A DNA stretch of 64,000 bases from Embiotoca jacksoni. Taxonomy: Eukaryota; Chordata; Actinopteri; Embiotocidae. The stretch lies in the NCBI GenBank assembly GCA_022577435.1, contig JAKOON010000017.1:1049501-1113500 (forward strand), written 5' to 3'. Both the position numbers and the translations under genes were made by a program. A model generated the notes under the pieces. It did no database searches and was not told the origin of the DNA. It was given only the letters and a program-made list of their open reading frames with translations. Below, in pieces: positions 1-11,600 of the stretch; position 1 is the first letter of the stretch, and every line of letters starts with the position of its first letter.

Positions 1-71
1 CAGGAACATGCAAGCCTCGTAGTGGAGGTGCTAAGGAGGCTCCTGTAGGCCTGAGGGTCAGCAGCCGGGGC

Positions 72-3000
72 TTAAGCCAGGGCTGGGAAGGCCTCTGGGT
101 CGTCCACGTTTGGCACAGACGCAGATGACTGGAAGGAGAAGTGGACAACATGAAGGCATTAGAAAATTCAAACATCTGAAGATGTGTCGCAGAAAAATGA
201 AGGAGGTGAAGGGGCCTTTAGAAAACCGCTTGAAATGGCTCAACAATTAGATTTTTAATCAATAACCCATATCGACTGAGTTCAAGGCTTTTTGATAAGG
301 AGTAACAATGAGAAGGGGGAAAAAATGGCCCACTTCCCATGCAGACAGACACTTGGGGGCTTTGCTTATGTACCTTGTCAGTCCTTCCTCCGCGGACCGG
401 CCTCGGGGCTTCTCCGCGGCCACGACCTCCGCGGCCGCCACGTGGTCCACCACGTCCACGACCGGGACGGCCCAGGTCTCCGAAGTTTATCTCCAGCTGG
501 GACGTAATGTCATTGGCTGGCTTACGGAAGTGGTGCTCATCGTCGAGCTAAAATACAAAACCGGTAAATAATCAATGATGATTCTTTTTTTTCTTTTTTT
601 TAAAAGAAAAGTTTTTAGATACAGTGAAGAACATGCAACAGTAGAAATTTTACCTTGGGCTCCTCAGGTTCAGGCTCAATCACCTCACATTTCTTATCCT
701 GCTGTTGAAGAGCAAACAACATTAATATACTGAACAAAATTATGTTTGTACCAACAAATGTCAATATTTTACAATTCATTTTACATGCATATAAAAAAAA
801 GAACATCCTGTAAAACCCTGCAAATCCAGCAGGATGAAATCTGTCTGACTTACAACCATACACCTGTAAATGCCCTCCGTCTGTAGATGACCTGCTTTGC
901 TTCCTCCAACTAGTGGAGTGAAAATGCAGAATAGAGACTAAAGTATATACAGCAAACAGCAGCAACACTAAGTGGATCACTGACCACTAACGTTGCTGTC
1001 GTTCCCACTGGTTATTTAATGTTTGATTTATTGCTTCATAAACTCTGCTTGGCATTTCTCTTTGAAGTATACAGTACAAATCTAAGTCCAATAAAGTGAC
1101 TCCACCACCCCCTTTGCTGTGCAGCTATCAATACATTTTGCGACTTTCATCGAGCAGTTAACACAGAAATGAACGGTTAACATGTTCTGTTGAAACCGAA
1201 CATGCTGCCGTCGTCAACAGGACACTGAGGCAGCACTTGTTAAAGTTTGTCCTGATCTCCCTGGAGAAAGCAAGCCCTTTAAATTCCTTAATAAAAGCTG
1301 AGGACGGGGTTTTCCTTTGCAGGGGCACTGAGCTGCTGCTTAACGCCTCTTTGAAAAGACATTATTAAACTGCTTTGGAAAGATAAATGTGGTTTATGTT
1401 TGAGTCAAACATAACCTGCCAAAAATCGGCAAGGTCTACAGTATCTGGTGGTTCAGTGATCCAGCTATAACGTGTGCAAATATTAAAACCAATAGAAAAC
1501 GCTCCCCCAAAAGAGCAGGGCTGTGTTTTCAACTCACCTCTGCCTTGGACTTGTGCAGCACAAATCCTTTGTTCCAATCAGCGCCTTCGTTGGCCTTTCG
1601 AATGTTGAACTCCACCTTGGCCCGCTCCTTGTCCTGCACAGCTTTCCATTCGTCCAGAGTCATCTCCTTGGGGCCTTCCTCCTTCACTTCCTCAACCTCA
1701 TTCTCCCTTCAACAGACACACAGACACAGATGAGTGTTAGCAGCATCAACCTCACCGTCTTTCAATTAAATGACTTCTTGATGTAAATCTGGACTCAAGT
1801 ATTTTGTGTTCTTTCTCATAAAATGCTTTCACAGTTTGGGCTACATTAATGCTGAAAGCGACAAAATGTAAAACAGAAGTGATTAAGCTTATATTAAGAA
1901 AACCTAAATAGATTTTGACAGGCCACAAAAGGAAAAAACAGGAACTTACTTATTCTCAGAGTCAGCAGGTGGATGCTCCTCTCCTTCAGGGTTCTCTTCA
2001 GGGACGTTTGATTGGTCAAGCTCACTGTGAGAAAAATGACATCCGGGTCAGACGTCACAATTTCCTGTTCACTAAGACTTTAAGCTCGGCATGCAGAGCC
2101 GGAGAATAGCTTTTTCCACTGTGGTTATTGATCCCTGGAAATTAGGTTTGTGATTGTTTATATTTTCAACCGTGCAAATGTAAAGTGTTTACACAATGCC
2201 GGAGCACAACTAGCAGTGTAATTACAGTCAAGTTTCACAAAAGACCAATAACATTACAACCTACATGAAGAGAATTTATTGCAGGGCTTTTATCAAATCA
2301 AAAAATGTACAGATGCCCACTAAAACCCATCTCTCCCAGGGATCCCCATATGTGACTACAGTTTCTGTGCAAACAAAAAAAGAAAACACAACCAAGTTTT
2401 CTCCAAAAACAAAAATGAAGTGTGAAGGCGGTCTTTAGCTCCCGAACTACCAGCATGCAAAGTTCCAGGTGTGCCGCACATGTGAGAACTTACTTTAGTT
2501 CGTCCTTGACGGTGCCCCAGTTGTGAGATCCACTTCCACCGCGCTTCTCCTCACCTTTCAGACTACTGAAACAACATTTGCTTTAGCCAGGATCATAACA
2601 CATGCACTGCATCAAAACGCACACAAGGGTCTGGAAAGGAACCGGTGTGAATCAAGAGGATTTCATTTAAGCGCTCTGTAAGGCTCGAAAAAGTACTTAC
2701 GATCTGTCACTGCCGCTGTGTCTATCAAATTCACGTTTTCCTCGGGAGTCGAAGCCGTCGCTGCGACCCATGCCGCGTCCTCTGCCTCCACGGCCGCCCC
2801 GGCCGCCCCCACGTCCTCTCATTGGCCTGTCACCAACGGGCCTGAAGAGATGGACGCAGAACAGCGGTCAAATCAAAGCTTCCTCAAGCTTCCTCCAATC
2901 GGAAGCTTAGTACGAAAGCTATATTATTTCATTTGGTCCTTTTTCTTGTTTCTTTCATCAAAACTAAATGACTAGACTGGCATACTTAAACAAGCAGTAC

Positions 3001-5707
3001 CAGTTTACAGAAAAAGTACGTGATGACTCAATTGAGCTCGGGTTGAATGGCAATTACTTATAATAATATCTGAATATTTTGGCCACTTGGGGGCAGCAGA
3101 AACAAGTTATGAATGCAACACTGACTTGAAATCATTAGAGCTTATATACCTTGCTAACAAACCAGTTATTTCACATCCAGCTGTTACACAACAAAATCAC
3201 TATTACTATGTACATGCAATCATCACTCTCTTTTAACTCTGGTTTTGGTCTCTACAAACTCGATGGAAAATCTCTGGCGGTTCAGCTGCTACATGCTTCA
3301 TTATGTTTGCCAGCTAATCGCTAACTGTGTCTGTTAGCTGATTGGTGCCAAGTTATACAGCGTAGAGCAGTTTTTGTTTTTTTAAAAGCAGGTTGCTGCA
3401 ACCAAACATGACTGAGAACCAAAACAGTAAAGCAGAACAACAAATCATTGAGCTAAAACGCACTAAGCTGAAGCGAACTGCAGATTCTGTTTATAATTCT
3501 GTGTACCATCAAAATCTGTTTTCACACCGTTATAAAAAAAATATCGATGGCATCTTCTTTACAGTTAATAGTTTAGTATAAATTTTATCCAGGCAAAGTA
3601 ATGAGACAAAGAGCTACATCTGCCCGTCGCAATTTGGGCAACACTGCTGAGCCTTATCATTGTAAGCAACGCCTCAACAGTTGCTCCCCACCCTGTGATG
3701 AAACCTGCTTTAGCCTCATGTGGAAGTAAAAAAAAAAAAAAAAAACGCCCTGTGAAAGGTATACCAGTCGTGGGTTCACGCGCACCCACTCACACGATTG
3801 GAAATTAAACTCACTTCTCCACCGAGAACTCGCCGCCCTCGGGTTTCTCGCCGGCGTCGCCAGCAGGCCTCTCGAAGCGGCGAGGTGGCCGCCTGTCCAC
3901 GGGCCGTCTGTCTGTGGGGGGGCGACCTTCTCCCTGGCCGGCCTGGGGTCTGGGGCCTTCGCCCTCCGGCTTCCGGCCCATTCTCCTCATGCCGGCACCT
4001 AGGATTGACCACAAGAGGAGGATTAGTTGACCCAACAGAATTGATAGATCGGGACCTGCTGCCGAGTCCCAGACAAGAGGAAGAAGGAGGGATTGTTCTG
4101 TTTAATTGGAATTATTTGCTCCATTTAATGTGCAAAGATGGGAGGCAGATGCTCCATTGATTTAATATTCTGCAATTTCCTTTATCTGTATTGCAATCTC
4201 ATCATTAAACCGTGTAAAAAAAATAAATAAAAAAAAAAACATTTATCAGTAATTTAGCCCAAATGTTGTTTTTTGTGTGTTTTCGGTATAATTGAGTACT
4301 TTTGTTGGAAAAATCAGATACAGTGTCGAACCCTCCGTGACACATAGTTGACTGCCACTGGCCCAATGTGACACAACAAGTCCCACCCATGGCCTCAATC
4401 ACCAGTTACCAAAATAGACACCCTCCACTACACAGCAGCAGCTGGGTGCACCATAGTCTGCGCACCTGTCTGATCTCCTCTCAGGCTCAGAGACGAGCCC
4501 ACTTGGCAGCGTAACACGATGATAATGGCCAACTAACTGCCTACGAGTTGGTGACACCTGATTTAACTTCTTCATGTAGTAAATGTACAATGAGTACAAA
4601 CGTTGTAAAAAAAAAAAATCAAAAAAATCAAAATGGTGACTTTGCAGAGTAAGTTTAGGGGCTTAAACACAGTCCCATCAGATCATGGGACGTGTAAAAC
4701 GGACAATATCTGGTGAAACGGAAATCGAAAAGGCAGGTCGAGGGTTGTGCGCCAATAGAAAGTGTAAGTTTGGAAGCTGCTTCAACACGCCCCACACCAC
4801 CACCACGAGGTTCATCACCACGAGCTGCTCCTCATGGCTCAACACAAATGATCCACTCCACTTTTACACTCATCAACTGTTCCTGCCGGTGTTACGTTTC
4901 ATTTCGACTATTCCTACTATATCGCATCATATATATATATATTTTTTTATTATTATTTAATAATTAACTACTTCCAGCTGATTCTGGGTAAAAGCCCACA
5001 ACAAGCGGTCTCAAGTTTAGAGTCGCATGTCGTCGGGAGTACAAATTGAAAAACACGTGAATTTAGTCGTTCAGCTTTTCAACCGGGCTGCCGGGTTGTG
5101 TCTGCTCAACAAGGCCCGGTGGTGGTGGCGGTGGTGGAGGAGGAGGAGGAGGAGGGTGGGGGAGACGGAGGGTGGTGGTGGTGGGGGGGAGACCAGCCAA
5201 AACAAGTTGGCCTGCAAACGGTTTATCGTTTTTGCATCGCTTAAGCCCCCACGGATCCCGCCGCAACACACGTTTGTTTAAATGTTATTGTTCCAGCTCA
5301 TGACAGCCCGGCGGGGGGGCGCAGGAGCAGCCATGCGGACCTCATGTCACGGGGCTTACGGGTCGGCGCTAGCTAGGAAGCGAGCGACGTAGCCCGTTAG
5401 CTTCAAATCGCCGCTTGATTACGGGAGCAGAAACGCCGAGAAACACGTTACCATCTTTCTTGAGCGGGACGGGCGCCTGGGTCTCCTCCTTCTTGTCGGA
5501 CAGCGGGGCCTTTCTCTCTTTCTGGGACTCTTTTTTCGGCTGCTTCGCAGCCTGGGCTGCGGTCTTGGCGGCACCTGGAACAGCAGCCTCCTTCTTCTTC
5601 ACTTCGGCCTGCTTCAGCAGCTCGAAGGGATCTGACTCGTCGTCAAATAACTGGTCGAACCGATTGGTTATGGCGCAGCCAAAACCTTCTTGCATTTGTC
5701 CGGGCAT
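72..5707 (-). CDS. serbp1: SERBP1 (SERPINE1 mRNA-binding protein 1), 9 coding exons
   Basis: Coding exons on the minus strand, 5' to 3': 5452-5707, 3815-3998, 2701-2841, 2494-2565, 1950-2024, 1538-1706, 654-698, 374-547, 72-128. They join in phase to 1173 nt (390 aa; human long form about 408). Recognisable blocks are the N-terminal QEGFGCAITNRFDQLFDDES, DRRPVDRRPPRRFE, a first RGG box in exon 3 (residues about 155-172), KPANDITSQLEINFGDLG followed by a second RGG box in exon 8 (about 318-372), and the C-terminal DDPEAFPALA with stop TAA. The family binds mRNA and dormant 80S ribosomes in cytoplasm and nucleus; the RGG boxes are usually arginine-methylated. The start is the first ATG in a conserved context. 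The 3'UTR runs off the window. HABP4 is the only close alternative; the N- and C-termini fit SERBP1 better. Whether this is teleost copy a or b cannot be told. Confidence 0.96.
5118..5191 (+). repeat. GGT/GGA-rich purine tract in serbp1 intron 1
   Basis: Runs of GGTGGT, GGAGGA and GGGG make an almost pure G-rich tract on the plus strand, the template strand for serbp1. Several G-runs are close enough to form G-quadruplexes. Its ORFs (poly-Arg/Gly, or poly-Pro on the other strand) are low-complexity artefacts. Confidence 0.8.
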
Positions 5708-5960
5708 GATGGCGCCCCTTCAGCAGGATTTCCTCCGATTCTACGAGGCTTGGTGCGAACACTTCGCTAGATGAAGCCACAAGATGGCTGGGAAAGGACC
5801 TTCTTCTCTTCCGGCGCGATAGACATCCGGGACCTCGGAGATGGCGCGGGTGGGGCGTGTAGTTCTTTTTGCGGTCGCTTGGCAACTGACTCGGTTACGC
5901 AACGGAAGAATGAAAACCCAATTTCCCACAATGCAACAGTGGCTGCTTGTTGCTAACGCC
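5708..5960 (-). promoter_or_regulatory. serbp1 5'UTR and promoter region
   Basis: The segment upstream of the serbp1 ATG is GC-rich, with ETS-type GGAA/TTCC motifs and an AAGATGGC box (YY1-like) near 5782. A TCCCAcaATGC box at 5924-5934 fits the ZNF143/THAP11 consensus TCCCAnnATGC. There is no clear TATA box, as expected for a housekeeping gene. The transcription start is not determined; this is motif reading only. Confidence 0.45.
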
Positions 5961-7866
5961 TGTAAAGCCAAGCATGGGTGCCCTCGTTTCCACTTCGTGC
6001 TCTTGTTTTGACTGTTCAGAGAAGCCTCTAGTCGTCGGGACTGTTCACCAGAACTGTTTATCAGTTTGTGAACAGTCGAGGGCTCAAAATTCCACCATGC
6101 TCATTTAATAATTATATTGTATTTACAGACTACAAAAGGGAGACGGCAGGTGCTTCTGTTAATAGACGTAAGCTTGGAAAGCGAGATGTGAGGAAATACA
6201 ACTGACATAATTGTCAAAGCGGACCAACCCAACGCTGACCGACTGTGGTGACATTTAAATCAGGCTCGTCTATATGTCTATGGTTCAGACTACACTAAGC
6301 CCCAGGCCCCTTTAAACCCTGTATGCATTGCAAGTGTAAACAGCATGCCACACTCGTATTTAGATATAGTCTACTGCTTGAAGGTAATAAAACCTGATCA
6401 ATAGCAAATATGGTTCTGTCCACAATGGTGCAGTTTGGGGACTTTTATAACCAAAGGCTCAATGGTTTGACCAGATTTCCCTTTCTTTGGTTCATCCCCA
6501 TGTCCTCTCGATGCTGGTACAGTGGAGGTTTTAACACCATGAGTTGTGCATTACAAGTTGCAGTTATTTGGTGCATACGTGTTAAGTTTCACGTATGATC
6601 TTTACAGGTTTGAAAGGGGGGGTATGTCTTGTTTTCAGCAAGATGTAACGTCACATAATGCCGTTGGATAAACATGATTTTATTCAACGGCATTATGTGA
6701 CGTTACACCTTGCTGAATATTGCAAAGTCCCCAGTTTGAGTTTGAACGTTTATTGCATGATATCCCCTCATTTATGGGAAAAGCCTTCTGTCCCTACAAA
6801 ATAAACGTGAAAGTGCCAGAAAAAAATGTTTAACAAATCTTCGAATGATGTTTGTGCACAGTGGTCACAGTAGTGATTTCAGTCAACATCGCAAATGCAC
6901 TTATTATGCTCTATCAGAGAAACAAAATCGAAGAAAAAAAAAAAAAAAAAAGGTGATCAACAAAATATACAATTTTTTGTAAAAGAATTTATAGAAAGCA
7001 TTCAGTTAAGTTTATTTTCTGGGTATAAACCTCAAACTAGCAGTTAGTTTTTAAACCTGGTTTAATATTTTTTTTAATCTGAATCCCGAAAAAGACACTA
7101 ACAAATGTGTCTGATTATTGGTGGTATTTTGGGAGTTGTGGCTGTTGATGCCTTATAAGAAAAGTTAAAGCCTGGCTGCTGACAGGCTGGTTAGGGGCAA
7201 CTTCCTGTTTGATTGTCACAGACAAATGAATACTTCCAATTAAAGTCTGTTTAAATAGTCAACTACATTCATTCAAAAACTATCTGTATCTCAAACATGC
7301 AAATATCACAGTTAAGGTATTTTGGCTTCACCTCTAGGAGAGACAACCAGACACAAACAGGATTAAAAGTTAACCTTCAAAGATCTCCTCTATCTGCCCT
7401 CACTGGCTGCAGAATTTCTAATTACAATCAGCTGAATCTGCCTGGAATAAGTATTAAGGTCTGCTAGTAAAAGTTTAACTAATGTGATATAAAGATTAAC
7501 ATCAGAAAGTGAAAGCAAACAAAACTAAGTCTGAACATATACCTTGTTATAGTCTATTTGATTTAGGCTACAATAAACCGAAAAGTTAAATAAATAAATC
7601 TGAATATAAGTGCAGCTTTCTAACCCCTAACATTATCCGCTTAGCTGAAGTTTAATATTTAAAAAAAAAAAAAATAGTTTTTGCCTTCATAACTGTCAGA
7701 GGACTTTTATCCTATGATCAGCTTCAAAAGCTATCATTCGTTTCATTGTCTTATCTCGCGGTGCTGGACAGAGTGGTACTGAAGTGGTTCAACCCCCAGG
7801 ATGCACTGACACTCTCTCCTGAACACTCTTTCAGAAGTTCACCGAATCATCGGGCGCATTTAAAAA
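5961..7866. other. Intergenic region between serbp1 and the small membrane ORF
   Basis: There is no convincing gene. It is AT-rich unique-looking sequence with short A-runs (near 6934 and 7662). The one distinctive structure is the long hairpin at 6636-6715. The short ORF at 6410-6598 has no family signature. Confidence 0.6.
6636..6715. repeat. 31-bp near-perfect inverted repeat (hairpin)
   Basis: The left arm 6636-6666 and right arm 6685-6715 are reverse complements with one mismatch, around an 18-nt AT-rich spacer (6667-6684). The pairing weakens quickly outside the arms. Each arm contains AACGTCACATAATGCCGTTG. It is not part of either neighbouring gene. Confidence 0.95.
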
Positions 7867-8256
7867 ATGACGTCTCCAATCACCAAAGCAATGATAGAGT
7901 CCTACGCGCTCATGGTTATGGTCATGGGCACGTTTTTCGTCTATTTCTGCGGGATGGTTTGGACGTTTTGCAACCCGAAACTGAGCGGAGCAGAGGAGGA
8001 GTCCGGGACGGGGAAGCAAAGCGAGGAACACGGGGATCACAGCTGGTTCTGCGCCCCAATACCTCCAGAGCAGAATTCCAGGTGCGCCTGTGCGCATATT
8101 CAGGCACCGCCGTACACCGCAGAGGGGCTCACACAGACCACATATGTCAACTTTTGGGACGATACTGATAGTCTGCTGACAGACTGCACTGCTTTTTCTC
8201 GTGAGGATCATGGGATCAGCAACCGGATTGGAGAAAGTCCCCCATGGACCGCATAA
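7867..8256 (+). CDS. Unrecognised small single-pass membrane protein, 129 aa
   Basis: An uninterrupted ATG-to-TAA frame of 129 codons. A short polar N-terminus leads into one hydrophobic stretch at about residues 12-34 (YALMVMVMGTFFVYFCGMVW), followed by an acidic Glu/Ser/Gly segment and a Cys/Pro-containing tail. I do not recognise the family. The layout resembles small type I/III single-pass proteins. The ATG sits in an A-rich context, and an AATAAA at 8566-8571 could end the transcript, making it convergent with hsd17b7. The frame could be the first coding exon of a spliced gene or a chance ORF. The regular hydropathy and its placement between two genes make it better than most ORFs here. 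Confidence 0.45.
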   Translation: MTSPITKAMIESYALMVMVMGTFFVYFCGMVWTFCNPKLSGAEEESGTGKQSEEHGDHSWFCAPIPPEQNSRCACAHIQAPPYTAEGLTQTTYVNFWDDTDSLLTDCTAFSREDHGISNRIGESPPWTA

Positions 8257-8370
8257 GGTGAAGAGACACTGAATGTGGCATATTTTTTTAGTACTGTTCT
8301 GTTCTCCTCGTCGGATTTCATCATTTGCAAAGTGAGTGGACTGAATAGGTGAAACACGCAATGCTCATTT

Positions 8371-8376
8371 TTTATT
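8371..8376 (-). terminator. hsd17b7: Candidate poly(A) signal of hsd17b7
   Basis: Plus-strand TTTATT reads AATAAA on the minus strand, about 230 nt past the hsd17b7 stop codon. It is the best-placed hexamer for a short 3'UTR. Confidence 0.5.
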
Positions 8377-8565
8377 GTAAACTCTTTCCCAAACACTCAC
8401 AACATACATTATTTTTGTAGACAGATGGAAACAACAAATCCATCTTAAAATTCTTAGAGTCAGTGTATCTCATCTATTCCTGCTGTAAAGTCCATCTTGC
8501 GTTGTATCAGACAGATGACTGTTATTTTTGTTGGGTCTGATAGCCAGAGCACACTGCGGGACAGC

Positions 8566-8571
8566 AATAAA
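8566..8571 (+). terminator. Candidate poly(A) signal AATAAA for the 7867 ORF
   Basis: An AATAAA hexamer on the plus strand 310 nt after the stop of the small ORF. It lies just beyond the 3' end of the hsd17b7 coding sequence. Placement is the only evidence. Confidence 0.3.
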
Positions 8572-8603
8572 AATGCTCTCCATCCAAGATAGCATAACAT
8601 GTA

Positions 8604-11600
8604 TCAAGATGATTCACATGCTGCAGGACTTCTGTGGACTTCCTTTTCTTTGTCCTTCAGTTTCTTCCTCATTTCACTCTCTAGTTGCAGTAATTTCTCA
8701 TACAAACACTCTGATGTTTCCAAATCAATATCCATCTGGAAAGAAGAGCAGAAGAGACATAACTCACCACATGAATTACAGACTGTTTTAACTTAATATT
8801 TTAATGGTTGGACCATTTCCCCGTCCATACCTTGCGTGGTTGTGTGTAGTTGTTTCCTAGCCCCGATGTTAAGCTGTGGTATTTGACATATGGGTCCAGT
8901 GATTCAGCCTTTTGCATAAACAGCCAAAACTGAAAGGAAGAGCAGGATCCAGTGCATGAATTTGGACTGAACTGTGTAGAAAATGATCATTTTTGTGTTA
9001 TACCTACCAGGGCTTCAGCTCCATTGTAAGGTGTCAATGTGAAAGTATTGGTGAACATTCTTATCTGTGTGCATGAAAGAAAGACAGCTAAAGTCCAAAA
9101 AATCTTTACTGGTTTTTTTTTCAGACCTCATGCAGCCAACACAGTATTAACCCGAACTGGAAAAACAGGTGTGTGTCAATACCACTGTCAGAGTTGCACT
9201 CACAAGCCAAAAGACAGGCATGAGCAGCGTCCAGAGGAAATCCGGGAAAGAGGGCAGGATGCCGTAGGTGAGATTGGTCATTACAAAACCAGGACAAATG
9301 ACAGATGAGTACAAACCCTAGAATACAACAAACAGCAGGATTACTATGATCAACATAAAAAAAAAATTCATCTCAGTCATACTTAGCCTGTGAGGTGCAT
9401 GAGAGCTGACCTGTTTGTTGAAGTGTGTGTTCAGTGCCAGGCTGAGCAGGTCGGAGGCGTACTTGGAGGAGCTGTAAGGCTGGGCGCCGCCCTGGTGCTG
9501 CATGTCTTCAAGGTTATAAGCCGAGCGATGAGCATTACTCGAGGAGGTCCAAACCAGCTGAGAGGTCCGGCCCGCATGGCACAGGACCGGCTCCAGCTCC
9601 CTGAACTGGGCCAGAAAACCACAGCATTACATTACAATACATATATTTTCTGAAAACAAAAGAAAAAATTCACACTGGTTACCAAGTTGTTGCTTTTAAG
9701 CAGAAGAAAGCGAGGCCAAATGTTCATTTGAATAAAATTAAACTTGGTTTCAGATAATTGATTGATTTCTGTGAGAAACAAGTGAAATCACTGTATCTTA
9801 ATCATTGTTTCATGCATGAATGCACAGAATAACATCTATCTGTTAAATTCAAAGGTTAATAAGGACATCTCTTTCCAGTGTGAGCTTCAGGGAATGTTTT
9901 AAGAAGATATTACCAAAAAATATTATGTCACTGTCTAAAGGTAAACATGTTTTCATCTCAGCAGATGGATCCATAATTTTTGAAAGAGGAACTTTCAGAA
10001 GGTTACTCTTTGATGGAAACTTAATACCACTCACACTGTCCACGGTGACCTTATGGCAAGAACAGTACATGCTGTTAATTTTTAATGACCATTGTTGCTA
10101 AGTGACAGACAGATCCAGTATCACCTGTTTTTGTCCCATCAAGGACAAATACCCTTAGTGCAGAAAACTGGATGAAGCATGCTTTTGTTGGACCACCTTT
10201 GACACACGGATCAGACTGAAATGCCACATTATTCTGAAGCACCAGTGACTCACGAGAAGGAAGTGACCAAAGAGGTTGGTCGCAAAAACTTCCTGTAGGC
10301 CATCGGGAGTGACACCATCAATCTGCCTCAGAATCCCCGCACCGGTGGCAAACATAGTAATGATATTCCTGCAATAAAAGCATAATAGAAATCTGAGAAA
10401 GGTAGCATGGGAAATAGATGTTTAGTATAGGTATACAGTGCTTCACTTTTTCCACATTTTGTTATATTATAGCCTTATTCCAAAATGGATTAAATTCATT
10501 TTTTTTCCTTCAAAATTCTACACACAATACCTCATAATAACAACGTGAAATACATTTTTTTGAAATTTTTGCAAATCTATTAAAAATCAAAAACGAAAAA
10601 AATCACATGTACATAAGTATTCACAGCCTTTGCCATTACACTCAAAATTGAGCTCAGGTGCATCCTGTTTCCACTGATCATCCTTGAGATGTTTCTACAA
10701 CTTGATTGGAGTCCACCTGGTAAATTCAGTTGATTGGACATGATTTTGAAAGACACACACCGTCTATATAAGGTCCCACAGTTGACAGTGCATGTCAGAG
10801 CACAAACCAAGCCATGAAGTCCAAAGAATTGTCTGTAGACCTCCGAGACAGGATTGTATCGAGGCACAGATCTGAGGAAGGGTACAGAAAAAAATTCTGC
10901 AGCATTGAAGGTCCCAATGAGCACAGTGGCCTCCATCATCCGTAAATGGAAGAAGTTTGGAACCACCAGGACTCTTCCTAGAGTTGGCCGCCCAGCCAAA
11001 CTGAGCGATCGGGGGAGAAGGGCCTTAGTCAAGGAGGTGACCAAGAACCCGATGGTCACTCTGACAGAGCTCCAACGTTGCTCTGTGAAGAGAGGAGAAC
11101 CTTCCAGAAGGACAACCATCTCTGCAGCACTCCACCAAGCAGCCTGTATGGTAGAGTGACCAGACGGAAGCCACTCCTCAGTAAAAGGCACATGACAGCC
11201 CACCTGGAGTTTACCAAAAGGCACCTGAAGGACTGTCAGACCATAAGAAACTAAATTCTCTGGTCTGATGAAACAAAGATTGAACTCTTTGGCCTGAATG
11301 CCAAGCGTCATGTTTGGAGGAAACCATGCACCTCTCATCACCTGGCCAATACCATCTCTATGGTGAAGCATGGTGGTGGCAGCATCATGCTGTGGGGATG
11401 TTTTTCAGCAGCAGGAACTGGGAGACTAGTCAGGATGGAGGAAAAGATGAATGCAGCAATGTACAGAGACATCCTTGATGAAAACCATCTCCAGAGCGCT
11501 CTGGACCTCAGACTGGGGCGAAGGTTCATCTTCCAACAGGACAACGACCCGAAGCACACAGCCAAGATAACAAAGGAATGGCTTCGGGACAACTCTGTGA

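Noticed and set aside
5415..5774. 119-codon plus-strand ORF
   Set aside because: Antisense shadow of serbp1 exon 1.
7831..8361. 176-codon minus-strand ORF opposite the small membrane ORF
   Set aside because: No hydrophobic or domain pattern; it mirrors the plus-strand frame, which has the more protein-like layout.
10580..11371. Long minus-strand ORFs (263 and 157 codons) within the Tc1 element
   Set aside because: Shadows of the transposase gene, whose motifs read on the plus strand.
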